Positions 35,785-45,374 are shown, counted from the stretch's first letter. The stretch: DNA of 64,000 nucleotides from Silicimonas sp. (GCA_022824315.1 JAJEAC010000188.1:62001-126000), one strand, 5' to 3'. Numbers and translations are program-made. The notes: generated from the letters alone by a model not told the origin.

Positions 35785-37595
35785 TACTCAAGCACGAAGT
35801 GTCCTGACGCCACCTCTTCATAGACCGAAGGACCGGGCTCGTGCCCGATGGGAAAGATTGGTGACGGGATCGGCTTGAAGTTCAGGTCCTTCTCGCTCTT
35901 GCGCTGTGCGGGATCGGCGACCGGCACGGCTGCAAGCAGCGACTTCGTGTATTCATGCCGCGGATCCTCGAATATCGCCGGCCGCGGCCCGATCTCGACG
36001 ATCCGGCCCAAGTACATCACGCCCACCATGTGACTCACCCGTTCGACCACAGCCATGTCGTGGCTGATGAACAACATCGAGATGCCAAGCTCCGTCTGCA
36101 GTTCCATCAGGAGATTCAGAACCTGCGCCTGCACGCTCACGTCCAGCGCGCTAACGGCTTCATCGGCTACGATGAGCTTGGGATTCAGGGAAAGGGCCCG
36201 TGCGATCGCGATCCGCTGCCGCTGCCCGCCCGAAAGTTCATGCGGGTACCTACTCATGAAACTCCTTGGCAGGTGCACCCGGTCGAGAAGTTCGGCAACC
36301 CGGTCGGCCCGTTCCGATGCATCACCCGCACCATAGTTCAGCAAGGGCTCGGCGATCTGGTCGGATAGCTTCATCTGCGGATTCAGCGATGCGAACGGAT
36401 CCTGAAACACCATCTGCATGTCGCGCCGCGCAAGGCGCAGTTCCCCTGAATCCATTTCCAGAACGTTTCGTCCGCCCAGCCAGACCTCGCCCGAAACCGG
36501 TTCGACCAGCCTGAGCACCGACCGGCCGCAAGAGGACTTGCCGCAGCCAGACTCGCCGACGAGGCTCAGTGTCTGCCCGGCCTTGACCTGGAACGACACG
36601 TCCTCGACGGCATGCACGTAGGCGACGGTTCGGCGAAGGAATCCCCCGGATACCGGAAAGCGGGTGACGAGATTCTTCACGTCGAGAAGCAGCTTGTCGT
36701 CCACCGCCGCCGGGGCTGCGAAGTCGCGATGCTGATCGCCCATCAGACGCATGGGCTCTGGCGCCGACTTGCCTCTCATTTCTCCCAGTTTCGGAACCGC
36801 CGCAAGCAGTGACTTGGTGTAGTCATGCTGCGGATCCTCGAAAATCTGGCGGACCGACCCTTCCTCCACCTTCCTGCCACGGAACATGACCACGACTCGG
36901 TCAGCCATCTGCGCAACGACGGCCATGTCATGCGTGATGAACAGAACAGACGTCCCGGTCTCGCGTTTCAAGCGATCAATCAGGGCAAGGATTTCTGCCT
37001 GAATGGTCACGTCGAGTGCGGTGGTCGGCTCGTCCGCGATCAGCAGCCTGGGCTCGCAGGCCAGTGCCATGGCGATCACGACACGTTGTCGCATGCCCCC
37101 GGAAAGTTCATGCGGATATTGCTTCAACCGCCGTTCGGGTTCTGGAATGCGCACGCGGTGCAGGAGTGCCAACGCATGCTCCGCTGCCTGCTCCCGGGAC
37201 ATCGCCTTATGCACGCGCAAGCCCTCGGTCAATTGCCGCCCGATCGTGAACACCGGATTCAGGGACGTCATGGGCTCCTGGAAGATGATGCCGATCTCGT
37301 TGCCGCGGATTGCCCGCATCACGGTGTCGTCGGCCTTGGAGACGTCGACGACTCCGCCGTCCGCGCCCCGATCGAACAGGAGTTCACCGCTCGCAATCTC
37401 ACCACCGCCGAATTCCACCAGGCGCACGAGCGACAGGGACGACACGGACTTGCCGGATCCGGATTCACCAACGACGCAAAGGGTCTCGCCTGGCAGAATG
37501 TCGAAACTGGCATCCTCCACGCCCAGAACCGGGCCATCCCTCGTCTGGAATTCGACACGCAACTTTCTCAGTGAGGCAAGCGGTTGATCGAGCAT
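35784..37595 (-). CDS. Peptide-type ABC transporter, fused double ATP-binding protein
   Basis: A protein of about 603 residues made of two complete ABC ATPase domains of the OppD and OppF type. The first Walker A is VVGESGSGKS (about 43-52) with signature LSGGMRQR and DEPTTALDV. The second is LVGESGCGKSSCG with LSGGQRQR and ADEAVSALDV. This resembles YejF-type fused ATPases. It energises the permeases encoded on the other strand (39755-41729). ATG at 37595 has GGGGA six bases upstream; ATG at 37601 is too close to that site. The gene diverges from its binding-protein gene across about 390 bases and is coupled to argE. Confidence 0.95.
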   Translation of the reverse strand: MLDQPLASLRKLRVEFQTRDGPVLGVEDASFDILPGETLCVVGESGSGKSVSSLSLVRLVEFGGGEIASGELLFDRGADGGVVDVSKADDTVMRAIRGNEIGIIFQEPMTSLNPVFTIGRQLTEGLRVHKAMSREQAAEHALALLHRVRIPEPERRLKQYPHELSGGMRQRVVIAMALACEPRLLIADEPTTALDVTIQAEILALIDRLKRETGTSVLFITHDMAVVAQMADRVVVMFRGRKVEEGSVRQIFEDPQHDYTKSLLAAVPKLGEMRGKSAPEPMRLMGDQHRDFAAPAAVDDKLLLDVKNLVTRFPVSGGFLRRTVAYVHAVEDVSFQVKAGQTLSLVGESGCGKSSCGRSVLRLVEPVSGEVWLGGRNVLEMDSGELRLARRDMQMVFQDPFASLNPQMKLSDQIAEPLLNYGAGDASERADRVAELLDRVHLPRSFMSRYPHELSGGQRQRIAIARALSLNPKLIVADEAVSALDVSVQAQVLNLLMELQTELGISMLFISHDMAVVERVSHMVGVMYLGRIVEIGPRPAIFEDPRHEYTKSLLAAVPVADPAQRKSEKDLNFKPIPSPIFPIGHEPGPSVYEEVASGHFVLE

Positions 37596-37986
37596 GGGCA
37601 TTCCCCGGAGACGTGCGGCTTCGAGACGCTAAACCCCTCGGGTGAAAGGTGTCAAACTGAACGCGCCAAGAGACGCCAAGAAACACGTCCTCTTGGCGCC
37701 GGCGCATTGCCACCCAACGGACGCGCCCGTCGCCCGGGGGCGCTCGATTCTTCCCCGAGGCACGCAATTTGGCGAAGCGCCCCTGAGGCTTACCAGATTG
37801 GCCGCCGCAATCGGGTCCCGGATTCAGTGGTTCGCTCAAACGGCACGTCGGCATCGTGCCTCGCCAAAATGCCAAGAAAAGAGTTGGAGCGGGTACGCTC
37901 TGTAGTAACCTGCGGGAATTCCGGCCCGAATCGCTTCCCCGATTCCGGACAGGAAACAGGACATGGAAACCAAATGGAGTAAGACA
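37596..37986. other. Divergent control region of the peptide-type ABC transporter
   Basis: About 390 bases between the ATPase gene (minus) and the binding-protein gene (plus). It contains a 10-base inverted repeat (listed separately) and two copies of GCCAAGAAA, at 37676-37684 and 37871-37879. The two transcription units must both start here. Confidence 0.5.
37663..37699. repeat. Perfect inverted repeat in the divergent ABC control region
   Basis: GCGCCAAGAG at 37663-37672 is the exact reverse complement of CTCTTGGCGC at 37690-37699, with 17 bases between them. A direct copy of CGCCAAGA lies in the spacer. It could be an operator for a dimeric regulator or an RNA hairpin near the start of either transcript; the sequence alone does not decide. 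Confidence 0.55.
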
Positions 37987-39705
37987 ATGAAACTCGATAC
38001 CCGACCCCTCATCGGGGCTGCAGCGGCAGCGGCGCTTGCATCATTGGCATTTGCCTCCGACCACGAGGGTCCACGCGGTCGTGATGGCGAAGTCAAGATC
38101 ATCTACTGGCAGGCACCGTCGATCCTGAACCCGTATCTTTCCGGTGGCACAAAGGACGTGGAAAGCGCCTCTCTCGTGATCGAGCCCTTCGCCCGCTACG
38201 ATGAAAACGGCAACTTGACGCCTTGGTTGGTCGACGTGATTCCGACAGTGGCGAATGGCGGCGTGAGCCAGGACCTGACCCGGATCACCTGGAAGATCAC
38301 CGATGGGCTTGTCTGGTCCGACGGCACGCCGTTCACGTCCGCGGATGCCAAGTTCACCTACGACTACTGCACGCACCCCGAGGGCGGATGCGCCCAGGCT
38401 ACGAAATACGAAGGCGTCGTCAGCGTCGAAACGCCGGACGCGCTTACCGTTGTCGTCACGTTCGACAAGCCCACGCCCAACCCGTACGGGCCCTTCGTCG
38501 GCGGCGAGGCTCCTATCATCCAGGCAGCGCAGTTTGCGGATTGCCTTGGCGCGAAAGCGCCGGAATGCACCGAAGCGAACTTCAATCCGATCGGCACGGG
38601 CCCGTTTGTCGTAACCGAGTTCAAGCCCAACGACGTGATTTCCTTCGCGGCGAACGAGAATTACCGGGTCGAAGGCAAGCCCGCGTTCGCCACGGTGACG
38701 TTCAAGGGCGGAGGCGACGCGACGGCGGCCGGCCGGGCCGTCATGGAAACCGGTGAGTTCGACTATGCATGGAACCTGCAACTCGCACCCGACGTCATCG
38801 GGAAGATGCAGGAAGGCGGAATGGGCACTCCGGTGGCCGGATTCGGTCCTCTCGTCGAGCGCCTGATGCTGAACAACACCAATCCAGACCCCGGACTCGG
38901 GCCAGACGAGCGCTCGGTCGTGCGTCCACATCCCTTCCTTCAGGATCCGGCGGTCTACAAGGCCATGTCGATGGCCATCGACCGGCCCCTCCTGGTTGAC
39001 ATCGGCTATGGCCAGGCCGGCCGCGTCACCTGCAACTGGGTCCCGGTGCCGCAGATCTACGCCTCCACGACCTTTGACTGCTCGACGCAAGACATTGCAG
39101 GGGCCAACGCTCTTCTCGATTCAGCCGGCATCATGGACACCGACGGCGATGGCGTGAGAGAAAAGGACGGCGTGCCGCTCAGCATACTCTACCAGACGTC
39201 GACCAACGCCGTGCGCCAGGACTTCCAGGCGCTGATCAAGCAGTGGTGGGCTGAGATCGGCATCGAGACCGAGTTGCGGAACATCAACGCATCCGTGTTC
39301 TTCGGCGGCGATCCGGGATCTCCCGACACGTTCCAGAAGTTCTATGCCGACGTCGAGATGTACGCCAATACATTCAACGGCACCGACCCTCAGGCCTATC
39401 TCGGAAACGGGCTTTGCGACAAGGCGCCTTCGCCTGAAACGCAATGGCAGGGCGAGAACATCTCCCGGTTCTGCATGGAGGAGTACGACGCGCTCCACTC
39501 CGAACTCTCCAAGACCGCGGACGTCGGTCGGCGCGGAGAGATCGGGGCCCAGTTGAATGACATGGCCATCGAGAACGGCATGATGATCCCGCTTGTCCAC
39601 CGTGGCCGTCTCTCTGCGCATGCCAACAGCCTCGGCGGCACCAAGCTGAACGTCTGGGACAGCGAACTGTGGAACATTGCCGACTGGTACAGGATCGGAA
39701 ACTGA
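37987..39705 (+). CDS. Peptide-type ABC transporter substrate-binding protein
   Basis: A 572-residue periplasmic binding protein of the SBP_bac_5 (DppA/OppA) family. The signal peptide is MKLDTRPLIGAAAAAALASL, cleaved after LAFA. Family features are LNPYLSGGTKD near the start, WKITDGLVWSDGTPFTSADA, and FKGGGDATAAGRAV. ATG at 37987 has GGAG seven bases upstream; an earlier in-frame ATG at 37963 also has a plausible site and would add eight residues. The ligand is unknown. It is followed by its two permease genes after 49 bases, while the ATPase gene diverges from it. Confidence 0.94.
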   Translation: MKLDTRPLIGAAAAAALASLAFASDHEGPRGRDGEVKIIYWQAPSILNPYLSGGTKDVESASLVIEPFARYDENGNLTPWLVDVIPTVANGGVSQDLTRITWKITDGLVWSDGTPFTSADAKFTYDYCTHPEGGCAQATKYEGVVSVETPDALTVVVTFDKPTPNPYGPFVGGEAPIIQAAQFADCLGAKAPECTEANFNPIGTGPFVVTEFKPNDVISFAANENYRVEGKPAFATVTFKGGGDATAAGRAVMETGEFDYAWNLQLAPDVIGKMQEGGMGTPVAGFGPLVERLMLNNTNPDPGLGPDERSVVRPHPFLQDPAVYKAMSMAIDRPLLVDIGYGQAGRVTCNWVPVPQIYASTTFDCSTQDIAGANALLDSAGIMDTDGDGVREKDGVPLSILYQTSTNAVRQDFQALIKQWWAEIGIETELRNINASVFFGGDPGSPDTFQKFYADVEMYANTFNGTDPQAYLGNGLCDKAPSPETQWQGENISRFCMEEYDALHSELSKTADVGRRGEIGAQLNDMAIENGMMIPLVHRGRLSAHANSLGGTKLNVWDSELWNIADWYRIGN

Positions 39706-39754
39706 CACGGGCGACGGGGCGGGCCTGTCCCGCCCCTCCAACCCGGCCACTGCC

Positions 39755-40762
39755 ATGCTGACCTACACGATCCGACGCCTGCTCCTGAGCGTGCCGACGC
39801 TGCTGTTCATCAGCCTCGTCATTTTCCTCTTGCTGAAGCTTGCGCCTGGCGACCCGATGGCGCAGGTGCCGCTGACGGTTCCTCCCGATGTCAAGGAAAG
39901 GATGCGCGAGGCGCTCGGCGTGGGACAGTCCTGGTACGTTGCCTTCCCGAAATGGCTCTACCAGTTCTTCGCGGTCGAACCGCTTCACTTCATTGACGCG
40001 GCCTTCGGCACATCCCTTGGCGAAGGCCAGCAACGCGTGATCTCTTGGCAGACACGCTCACCCGTCATGGACATCGTGATCCAACGACTGCCCCAAACCC
40101 TTTGGGTCGTGGGCGTTGCCTATGTCGTGGCCATCCTCATCGCGCTCCCGATCGGCATCTACTCGGCCTACCGGCAGTATTCCTGGTTCGACAACGCGGG
40201 CACCTTCGTCTCCATGGTGGGCTTTTCGGTCCCGCCCTTCTTCTCGGGCGTCTTGGTGATCGTGATTTTCTCGGTCTGGCTGGGCTGGTTCCCCTCGATT
40301 TACGACACGACCCACAAGGTCAACGACTGGGAAAGCTTCGTCTTCCAGCTCCAGCAAATGATCATGCCCGTCATGGTGCTTGCCCTTCAGATCACCTCAC
40401 AGCTTTCGCGCTTCATGCGGGCTTCCATGCTCGACAATCTCAATCAGGACTACGTGCGCACGGCGCGTGCAAAGGGCCTTGGCGAGAAGACCGTGGTCTT
40501 GGTGCATGTCCTCCGCAATTCCCTGATCCCGGTCGTGACCGTAATCGCGCTCGGCGTTCCGGCCATTTTCGGAGGCGCCATCATCACCGAGCAGATTTTC
40601 AAGGTGAACGGCATCGGCCAGCTGCTGATCACCGCCATCCAGGCCAATGACCTGCCGATGGTGCAGACACTGACCTTCATCTTCGCGGTACTGATCGTGC
40701 TGTTCAATCTCGTCGCCGACATACTCTACGGCATTCTTGACCCGAGGATCCGCTATGACTGA
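39755..40762 (+). CDS. Peptide-type ABC transporter permease (DppB type)
   Basis: A 335-residue inner-membrane protein with six membrane segments, beginning MLTYTIRRLLLSVPTLLFIS, the standard DppB/OppB N-terminus with the LAPGDPMAQ segment. The cytoplasmic coupling loop is QDYVRTARAKGLGEKTVVLVH, matching the EAA motif that contacts the ATPase. ATG at 39755 is chosen, since an upstream frame extension to 39677 overlaps the binding-protein gene. It overlaps the next permease gene by eight bases. Confidence 0.95.
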   Translation: MLTYTIRRLLLSVPTLLFISLVIFLLLKLAPGDPMAQVPLTVPPDVKERMREALGVGQSWYVAFPKWLYQFFAVEPLHFIDAAFGTSLGEGQQRVISWQTRSPVMDIVIQRLPQTLWVVGVAYVVAILIALPIGIYSAYRQYSWFDNAGTFVSMVGFSVPPFFSGVLVIVIFSVWLGWFPSIYDTTHKVNDWESFVFQLQQMIMPVMVLALQITSQLSRFMRASMLDNLNQDYVRTARAKGLGEKTVVLVHVLRNSLIPVVTVIALGVPAIFGGAIITEQIFKVNGIGQLLITAIQANDLPMVQTLTFIFAVLIVLFNLVADILYGILDPRIRYD

Positions 40763-41729
40763 TTCCCGGATCTCCGCGGAACAGGCGGAACTCGCCGCCA
40801 CCCCCCGCTCCCAGTGGGCGGACATATGGGACCAGTTCAAGCGCCACCGTGGCGCGATGTGGGGCGGAGCGATCTTTCTCTGCATCATCCTGATGACCAT
40901 CGCCGGGCCCTGGGTCTATTGGAACGACCCAAAGTTCGTTCCGACCGGCCGCGACTTCCTGGAGCTTCGCGACACGCGGCCGATCTACGTGGCGCTCTGG
41001 GAGTCTTCTGCCAAGGTCAGTTGGGCATATCCCCTTGGCACCGACAACCTCGGCCGCGACACTCTCGGCCGATTGCTGTCCGGCGGGCGCGTATCGCTGG
41101 CCGTGGGTCTTGCCGCCATGCTTCTTTCCGTGTTCGTCGGCACATTGATCGGAGTGCTGGCGGGTTACTTCCGCGCCCTTGACGGCATCCTCATGCGGTT
41201 CACCGATCTGTTTCTCGCCCTGCCCCTCCTGCCGCTTCTCCTGGTCGCGGTCCTGCTCTTCCGCGACCGGCTGTCGGGCCTGTTCGGACCCGAAGGCGGC
41301 ACATTCTTGCTCATCGTCGTGCTTGTGGGTGCCACATCCTGGATGCAAACGGCGCGAATCGTCAGGGGCGACGTCCTGGCTCTCAAGGAACGCGAATTCG
41401 TCCTCGCGGCCCGTTCGATCGGAACTTCTCCACCGAAAATGATAACGCGCCACCTCCTGCCGAACGTGATGTCGCCGATCATGGTGTCGGCCACGCTCGG
41501 CATCGCCACGGCAATCATAACGGAGAGCGCGCTATCGTTTCTCGGATTCGGGTTTCCTCCGGACTTTCCCACTTGGGGCAAGCTGCTTTTCGACGCCGTC
41601 GACCGGATGGAACTCTATCCGGAACGCGTTCTTTGGCCGGGCCTCATGATCTCGCTCATCGTGCTGTCCGTGAACTACATTGGCGACGGGATACGTGATG
41701 CCCTCGATCCTCGAATTCGAGGACGCTGA
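40755..41729 (+). CDS. Peptide-type ABC transporter permease (DppC type)
   Basis: A 324-residue permease of the OppC/DppC type, with an N-terminal OppC_N segment (WDQFKRHRGAMWGGAIF) and six membrane spans. It has GTDNLGRDTLGRLLSGGRVSL, typical of the family, and the EAA loop KEREFVLAARSIGTSPPKMI. The C-terminus YIGDGIRDALDPRIRGR is characteristic. ATG at 40755 overlaps the end of the first permease gene by eight bases. It completes the transporter formed with the binding protein and the divergent double ATPase. Confidence 0.95.
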   Translation: MTDSRISAEQAELAATPRSQWADIWDQFKRHRGAMWGGAIFLCIILMTIAGPWVYWNDPKFVPTGRDFLELRDTRPIYVALWESSAKVSWAYPLGTDNLGRDTLGRLLSGGRVSLAVGLAAMLLSVFVGTLIGVLAGYFRALDGILMRFTDLFLALPLLPLLLVAVLLFRDRLSGLFGPEGGTFLLIVVLVGATSWMQTARIVRGDVLALKEREFVLAARSIGTSPPKMITRHLLPNVMSPIMVSATLGIATAIITESALSFLGFGFPPDFPTWGKLLFDAVDRMELYPERVLWPGLMISLIVLSVNYIGDGIRDALDPRIRGR

Positions 41730-41876
41730 ACCCGCCCTGTCGATCACGCATCCAGTCTCGCAGCTCGAAATTCGCCGCAAGGACCGGGGAACATAGCGAA
41801 GTATGCTGTCCTACCGCCGATGACGGCGACATCGTTGCTTCACTGCGCCAACTGCAACTCGCTTGAGCGGGCGCAG

Positions 41877-42437
41877 TCATTGATCTCTCAGCCGAACGCC
41901 GTATTCGTGGCGCGCCGCCTCCAGGGAAGCCGGTGCCGGCTCCTTCAGTTCGCCGCTGCGGCAACTCTCAGCAAGATCACGTGCATGTCGCGCACATTCT
42001 CGCGGCCTTCCAAGCTTGGGGTAGTTTCGCTCCGTTTCGTCAACGGCGGCGCCATCAAGGTAGGCAAGCCAGGTCTCGATGTTCCATGTCGGAATGAAAA
42101 TCGCGACTTTCCCGCCTTCCTGCCGCATGTCAATGTCACACTCCCTGCACTGATCGGCAAGCTGCCGGATGCGGCCAATCACTCCCAAACTGTCGCCGTC
42201 GATCATGACAACCAAATCAATCGCGACTTGATTCTTCTTTTGACGGTATTTCCCTAGTTCACGCGGGAAACTGGTTCGCACGAATTGTTCGCCTGACCCC
42301 ATGCCGCCAGGACCCCGTTCAATTCGAATCCGTCGTCTGTCCCAGTTCCTGGCTTTAAGAAATCGGCGCAGGAACGTTTCATGCTGGCTGTCCTCGCAAA
42401 GCACGACGAGGTTGACCTGACGGCTCACTGTTCCCAT
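41877..42437 (-). CDS. Small TOPRIM-like protein of a two-gene ATPase module
   Basis: A 186-residue protein that I do not recognise with certainty. It begins with a hydrophobic strand and acidic pair (NLVVLCEDSQHETFL, Glu15, Asp16), then has VAIDLVVMIDGDSLG with Asp80 and Asp82, and AIFIPTWNIETWLAYL with Glu121. This Glu, then D-x-D, then Glu layout resembles the TOPRIM-like fold of DUF4276/DUF4435 effectors, which are found next to ABC-type ATPases in defence systems. The ATPase stop overlaps its start region: ATG at 42437 gives a 13-base overlap and GTG at 42428 would give GTGA. Such coupling supports a joint function. A metal-dependent nuclease role is inference. Confidence 0.6.
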   Translation of the reverse strand: MGTVSRQVNLVVLCEDSQHETFLRRFLKARNWDRRRIRIERGPGGMGSGEQFVRTSFPRELGKYRQKKNQVAIDLVVMIDGDSLGVIGRIRQLADQCRECDIDMRQEGGKVAIFIPTWNIETWLAYLDGAAVDETERNYPKLGRPRECARHARDLAESCRSGELKEPAPASLEAARHEYGVRLRDQ

Positions 42438-43561
42438 CCGCACGCGAACAGCTCTGACAGTTTCAGGACGCCGTCAGCTGACACATCCTTCAATTTCGAA
42501 GTGCGTGTCACGCCACCATTCCCACGGCTGAGCAAGATGCCATTTTCGTGACCGAGATAGTCGATCAGTTCGGGATGGTGAGAACACATCACGACCTGCG
42601 GCAATGACTCGCCGCAACTGTCGGCGATTTCCATCAGCCACGGCTGGATTTCTGCGAGTGCCACACAGTTCTCAGGTTCGTCGAGAAACAGTGCGCAGTC
42701 TTGATTTGCCGTCAGCTTCGCCAACGCATAGAGCGCAATCAACGCACGCTGGCCGTCAGAGATTTCATCCAACCGCAAGCTGTATGGTTTGCTGCCCTCT
42801 TCGGCAAAGCTGACCATGAGCGCCCTGACATCAAGCCCGGCCTTTACGAGGCTCAGCTGGTCAAGTCCCACGATGACTTTCCGAAGCTCTGACGTGAGTT
42901 CCGCAACCTGACCAGGATTCTCCTGCAGGACGTGCCGGTACCATGCGGCGAAGTTCGTGGCGTCGCGACCCAATCGCTCTGATTCCTCCGCCGCCTCGGT
43001 CGCGAAACTGGCCGGACTAAGACTGCAGACAATCACTCTTCCCATGAAATCCGCAAACCGGGTCAGCATCCGGTTGTCTGGGCCCGGCTGCACACGGGCT
43101 AGGGCGGATGCCGACCAGTCGGCGAGAAACATCGGGCCATCCGAATGGTCGTCCCGATAGAGTTGCACGGTACCACGATCAGACCGGAACAGAGGTTGGC
43201 CGTTCGCAGCCAGAATTTCCCGGTTGATCCGGGCTTTCCGGCCGCCCTCCTCATGCTCAACTTCCAAACGGTAAGTGAACGGAACGCACTGAACACTGCC
43301 ATCAAACTCGACGTCCAATTCCACATCCAGTTCAAATGTCTGCTCTTTCCTGCCTTGCCAGCGCGTCAATGTGCGTTCCGGGAAAATGCTGCTGTCGGTT
43401 ACCTTCGCGCTCCCGTCCAGAAGCCTGCACAGAGCGAACATCACATCCAAGACCGAAGTCTTGCCGGATCCGTTGCGTCCCAATAGGAGGGTCAACTCGT
43501 CGAGCTCGATCTCGAAATTCACCAAGCCTCGATAGTTGTTGCAGTATAGGCGCTTGAACAT
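42425..43561 (-). CDS. ABC/AAA15-type ATPase of a two-gene module
   Basis: A 378-residue SMC/RecF-like ATPase with all motifs intact. Walker A is GRNGSGKTSV (28-37), the ABC signature-like ISDGQR is at 267-272, Walker B is ALFLDEPE (290-297), and the switch histidines are in CSHHPELID (326-334). The insert between Walker A and the signature (about 55-260) is mostly beta-rich and helical and is not a long coiled coil. There is no membrane segment. ATG at 43561 has GGAG six bases upstream; the frame is open to 43642. It is directly coupled to the TOPRIM-like gene. Pairs of this kind (PARIS-like, OLD-like, AAA15 with DUF4276) are mostly anti-phage systems, so that is the most likely role. Confidence 0.85.
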   Translation of the reverse strand: MFKRLYCNNYRGLVNFEIELDELTLLLGRNGSGKTSVLDVMFALCRLLDGSAKVTDSSIFPERTLTRWQGRKEQTFELDVELDVEFDGSVQCVPFTYRLEVEHEEGGRKARINREILAANGQPLFRSDRGTVQLYRDDHSDGPMFLADWSASALARVQPGPDNRMLTRFADFMGRVIVCSLSPASFATEAAEESERLGRDATNFAAWYRHVLQENPGQVAELTSELRKVIVGLDQLSLVKAGLDVRALMVSFAEEGSKPYSLRLDEISDGQRALIALYALAKLTANQDCALFLDEPENCVALAEIQPWLMEIADSCGESLPQVVMCSHHPELIDYLGHENGILLSRGNGGVTRTSKLKDVSADGVLKLSELFACGWEQ

Positions 43562-44004
43562 TTGCCTCTCCAAATGCGAGGTGCGACGCGACACTAGGGC
43601 AACGGTCGATGATTGTCGTGCGTCCAATTTGCTGACCACCACGATGGACCGAGAGGCAATTTCGATGTGCCGTTGCTGTCTCCTTCAGGCTACTCGAGCA
43701 AGGCAGTCCATGCTTTTCTGGAAGCGCGAAGCGGAGACTTGAAGGTCGTCGAGGAACACGGACCGCCACTATGGCAATTCCCGTGCGCACAAGCCGCAAT
43801 CCGGACAACGCCGACGCGTTCCGCGAAACGTCAATGGATCCGCGACATGGACGACATTCTGCCCTGGTCCCAGATCGGTGCCTTCGCCGAAATGCGTCTC
43901 AATCGCTCCGCACATGGCAACGCCTTGCGCGGCACATTCCCGTTGCAGCCATCGCGAGCCCCGCATAGGTTCCCGCGACATTTCAGAACAAGAGGATCCA
44001 CGAC
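43562..44004. other. Divergent intergenic region between the ATPase module and metY
   Basis: About 440 bases holding the promoters of the ATPase pair (minus) and metY (plus). Several overlapping short frames on both strands have no recognisable product. I looked for a SAM-II type riboswitch ahead of metY and did not find its conserved core. Confidence 0.45.
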
Positions 44005-45294
44005 ATGTCCGATCGCCCGCAGGGCTTTGATACAGTGCAGGTGCACGCAGGCAACACGCCCGACCCCACGACCGGCGCACGCCAGATACCCATTTTTCAG
44101 TCAACCGCTTTCGTGTTCCGCGACGCCGAACATGCCGCCGCCTTGTTCAACCTCCAGGAAGTGGGCTGGATCTATTCCCGGCTGACCAACCCGACCGTGG
44201 CCGCGCTGGCCGAGCGGATAACCGCGCTTGAGGGCGGTGTCGGCGGCATCGGCTGCTCTTCGGGCCATGCAGCGCAGATCATGGCCCTCTTCCCGCTGAT
44301 GATGCCAGGGTGCAACGTCGTGGCATCGACACGGCTTTATGGCGGGACGTACACGCAGCTCACCCAGACCATCAAGCGGTTCGGCTGGTCGGCGAAGCTG
44401 GTGGATTTCGACGACCTCGACGCTGTCAAGGCCGCGGTCGACGAGAACACACGCGCGATCTTCTGCGAGTCGATCGCCAATCCAGGCGGCTACATCACCG
44501 ACCTGGACGCCATTGGCAAGCTCTCGGACGAGGTCGGGCTGCCTCTCATCGTCGACAACACGTCGGCCTCGCCGTATCTCTGCCGCCCGATCGACTTCGG
44601 GGCGACTCTCATCGTGCACTCCACGACCAAGTATCTCACCGGCAACGGAACGGTAACGGGCGGGGCCTTGGTGGATTCGGGCAAGTTCGACTGGTCTGCG
44701 TCCGGCAAGTTCCCGTCGCTGTCAACGCCCGAGCCTGCCTATCACGGCCTCAACTTCCACGAGGCGCTCGGTCCGATGGCCTTCACGTTCCACTCGATCG
44801 CCGTCGGCCTGCGTGATCTTGGCATGACGATGAACCCGCAGGGCGCACACTACACCTTGATGGGGATCGAATCACTGTCGCTCCGCATGGAGAAGCATGT
44901 GGCAAACGCCGAAAAGGTCGCCAATTGGCTGGAAGCCGACGATCGGATCGAGAGCGTGACCTACGCAGGGCTCAAAAGCTCGCCGTATTTCGATCGGGTC
45001 GCGCGCATTTGCCCCAAGGGCGCCGGCGCTTTGTTCAGCTTCGCGGTCAAGGGCGGTTATGACGCCTGCGTGAAACTCGTCGATTCCGTCGAGTTGTTCA
45101 GCCATGTCGCCAACCTCGGCGACGCGCGCTCGCTGATCATCCACTCGGCTTCGACGACGCACCGCCAGCTGACTGACGAGCAGAGGGAGGCCTCGGGCGC
45201 TCTGCCCAACGTTGTCCGGCTGTCGATCGGCATCGAGGATCCGGACGACATCATCGCGGATCTGGATCAGGCACTGACCAAGGCTACGGCCTAG
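44005..45294 (+). CDS. metY: O-acetylhomoserine aminocarboxypropyltransferase
   Basis: A 429-residue Cys/Met-metabolism pyridoxal-phosphate enzyme that makes homocysteine from O-acetylhomoserine and sulfide. The cofactor lysine is Lys209 in VHSTTKYLTGNG, and phosphate contacts come from YSRLTNPT (57-64) and CSSGHAAQ. The long form with the HEALGPMAFTFH insert and THRQLTDEQ near the C-terminus is typical of O-acetylhomoserine sulfhydrylases rather than cystathionine gamma-synthases. It ends before a strong hairpin shared with the convergent pdxJ gene. Confidence 0.95.
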   Translation: MSDRPQGFDTVQVHAGNTPDPTTGARQIPIFQSTAFVFRDAEHAAALFNLQEVGWIYSRLTNPTVAALAERITALEGGVGGIGCSSGHAAQIMALFPLMMPGCNVVASTRLYGGTYTQLTQTIKRFGWSAKLVDFDDLDAVKAAVDENTRAIFCESIANPGGYITDLDAIGKLSDEVGLPLIVDNTSASPYLCRPIDFGATLIVHSTTKYLTGNGTVTGGALVDSGKFDWSASGKFPSLSTPEPAYHGLNFHEALGPMAFTFHSIAVGLRDLGMTMNPQGAHYTLMGIESLSLRMEKHVANAEKVANWLEADDRIESVTYAGLKSSPYFDRVARICPKGAGALFSFAVKGGYDACVKLVDSVELFSHVANLGDARSLIIHSASTTHRQLTDEQREASGALPNVVRLSIGIEDPDDIIADLDQALTKATA

Positions 45295-45304
45295 GTCCGA
45301 ATCC

Positions 45305-45329
45305 GGGGCCAAGTCACAGGCTTGGCCCC
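45305..45329. terminator. Hairpin between convergent metY and pdxJ
   Basis: GGGGCCAAG at 45305-45313 pairs perfectly with CTTGGCCCC at 45321-45329 around a seven-base loop. It lies ten bases after the metY stop and 46 bases from the pdxJ stop, so it may end transcription from both sides. There is no clear T-run on either side, so termination may be partial or factor-assisted. Confidence 0.65.
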
Positions 45330-45374
45330 CATTCCGTCGCCGGGCTTGCCTCCCGACGGTTGCGCAATATGCCG

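Noticed and set aside
43800-44004. Possible SAM-II riboswitch upstream of metY
   Set aside because: The conserved core of the aptamer and its pseudoknot strand could not be found.
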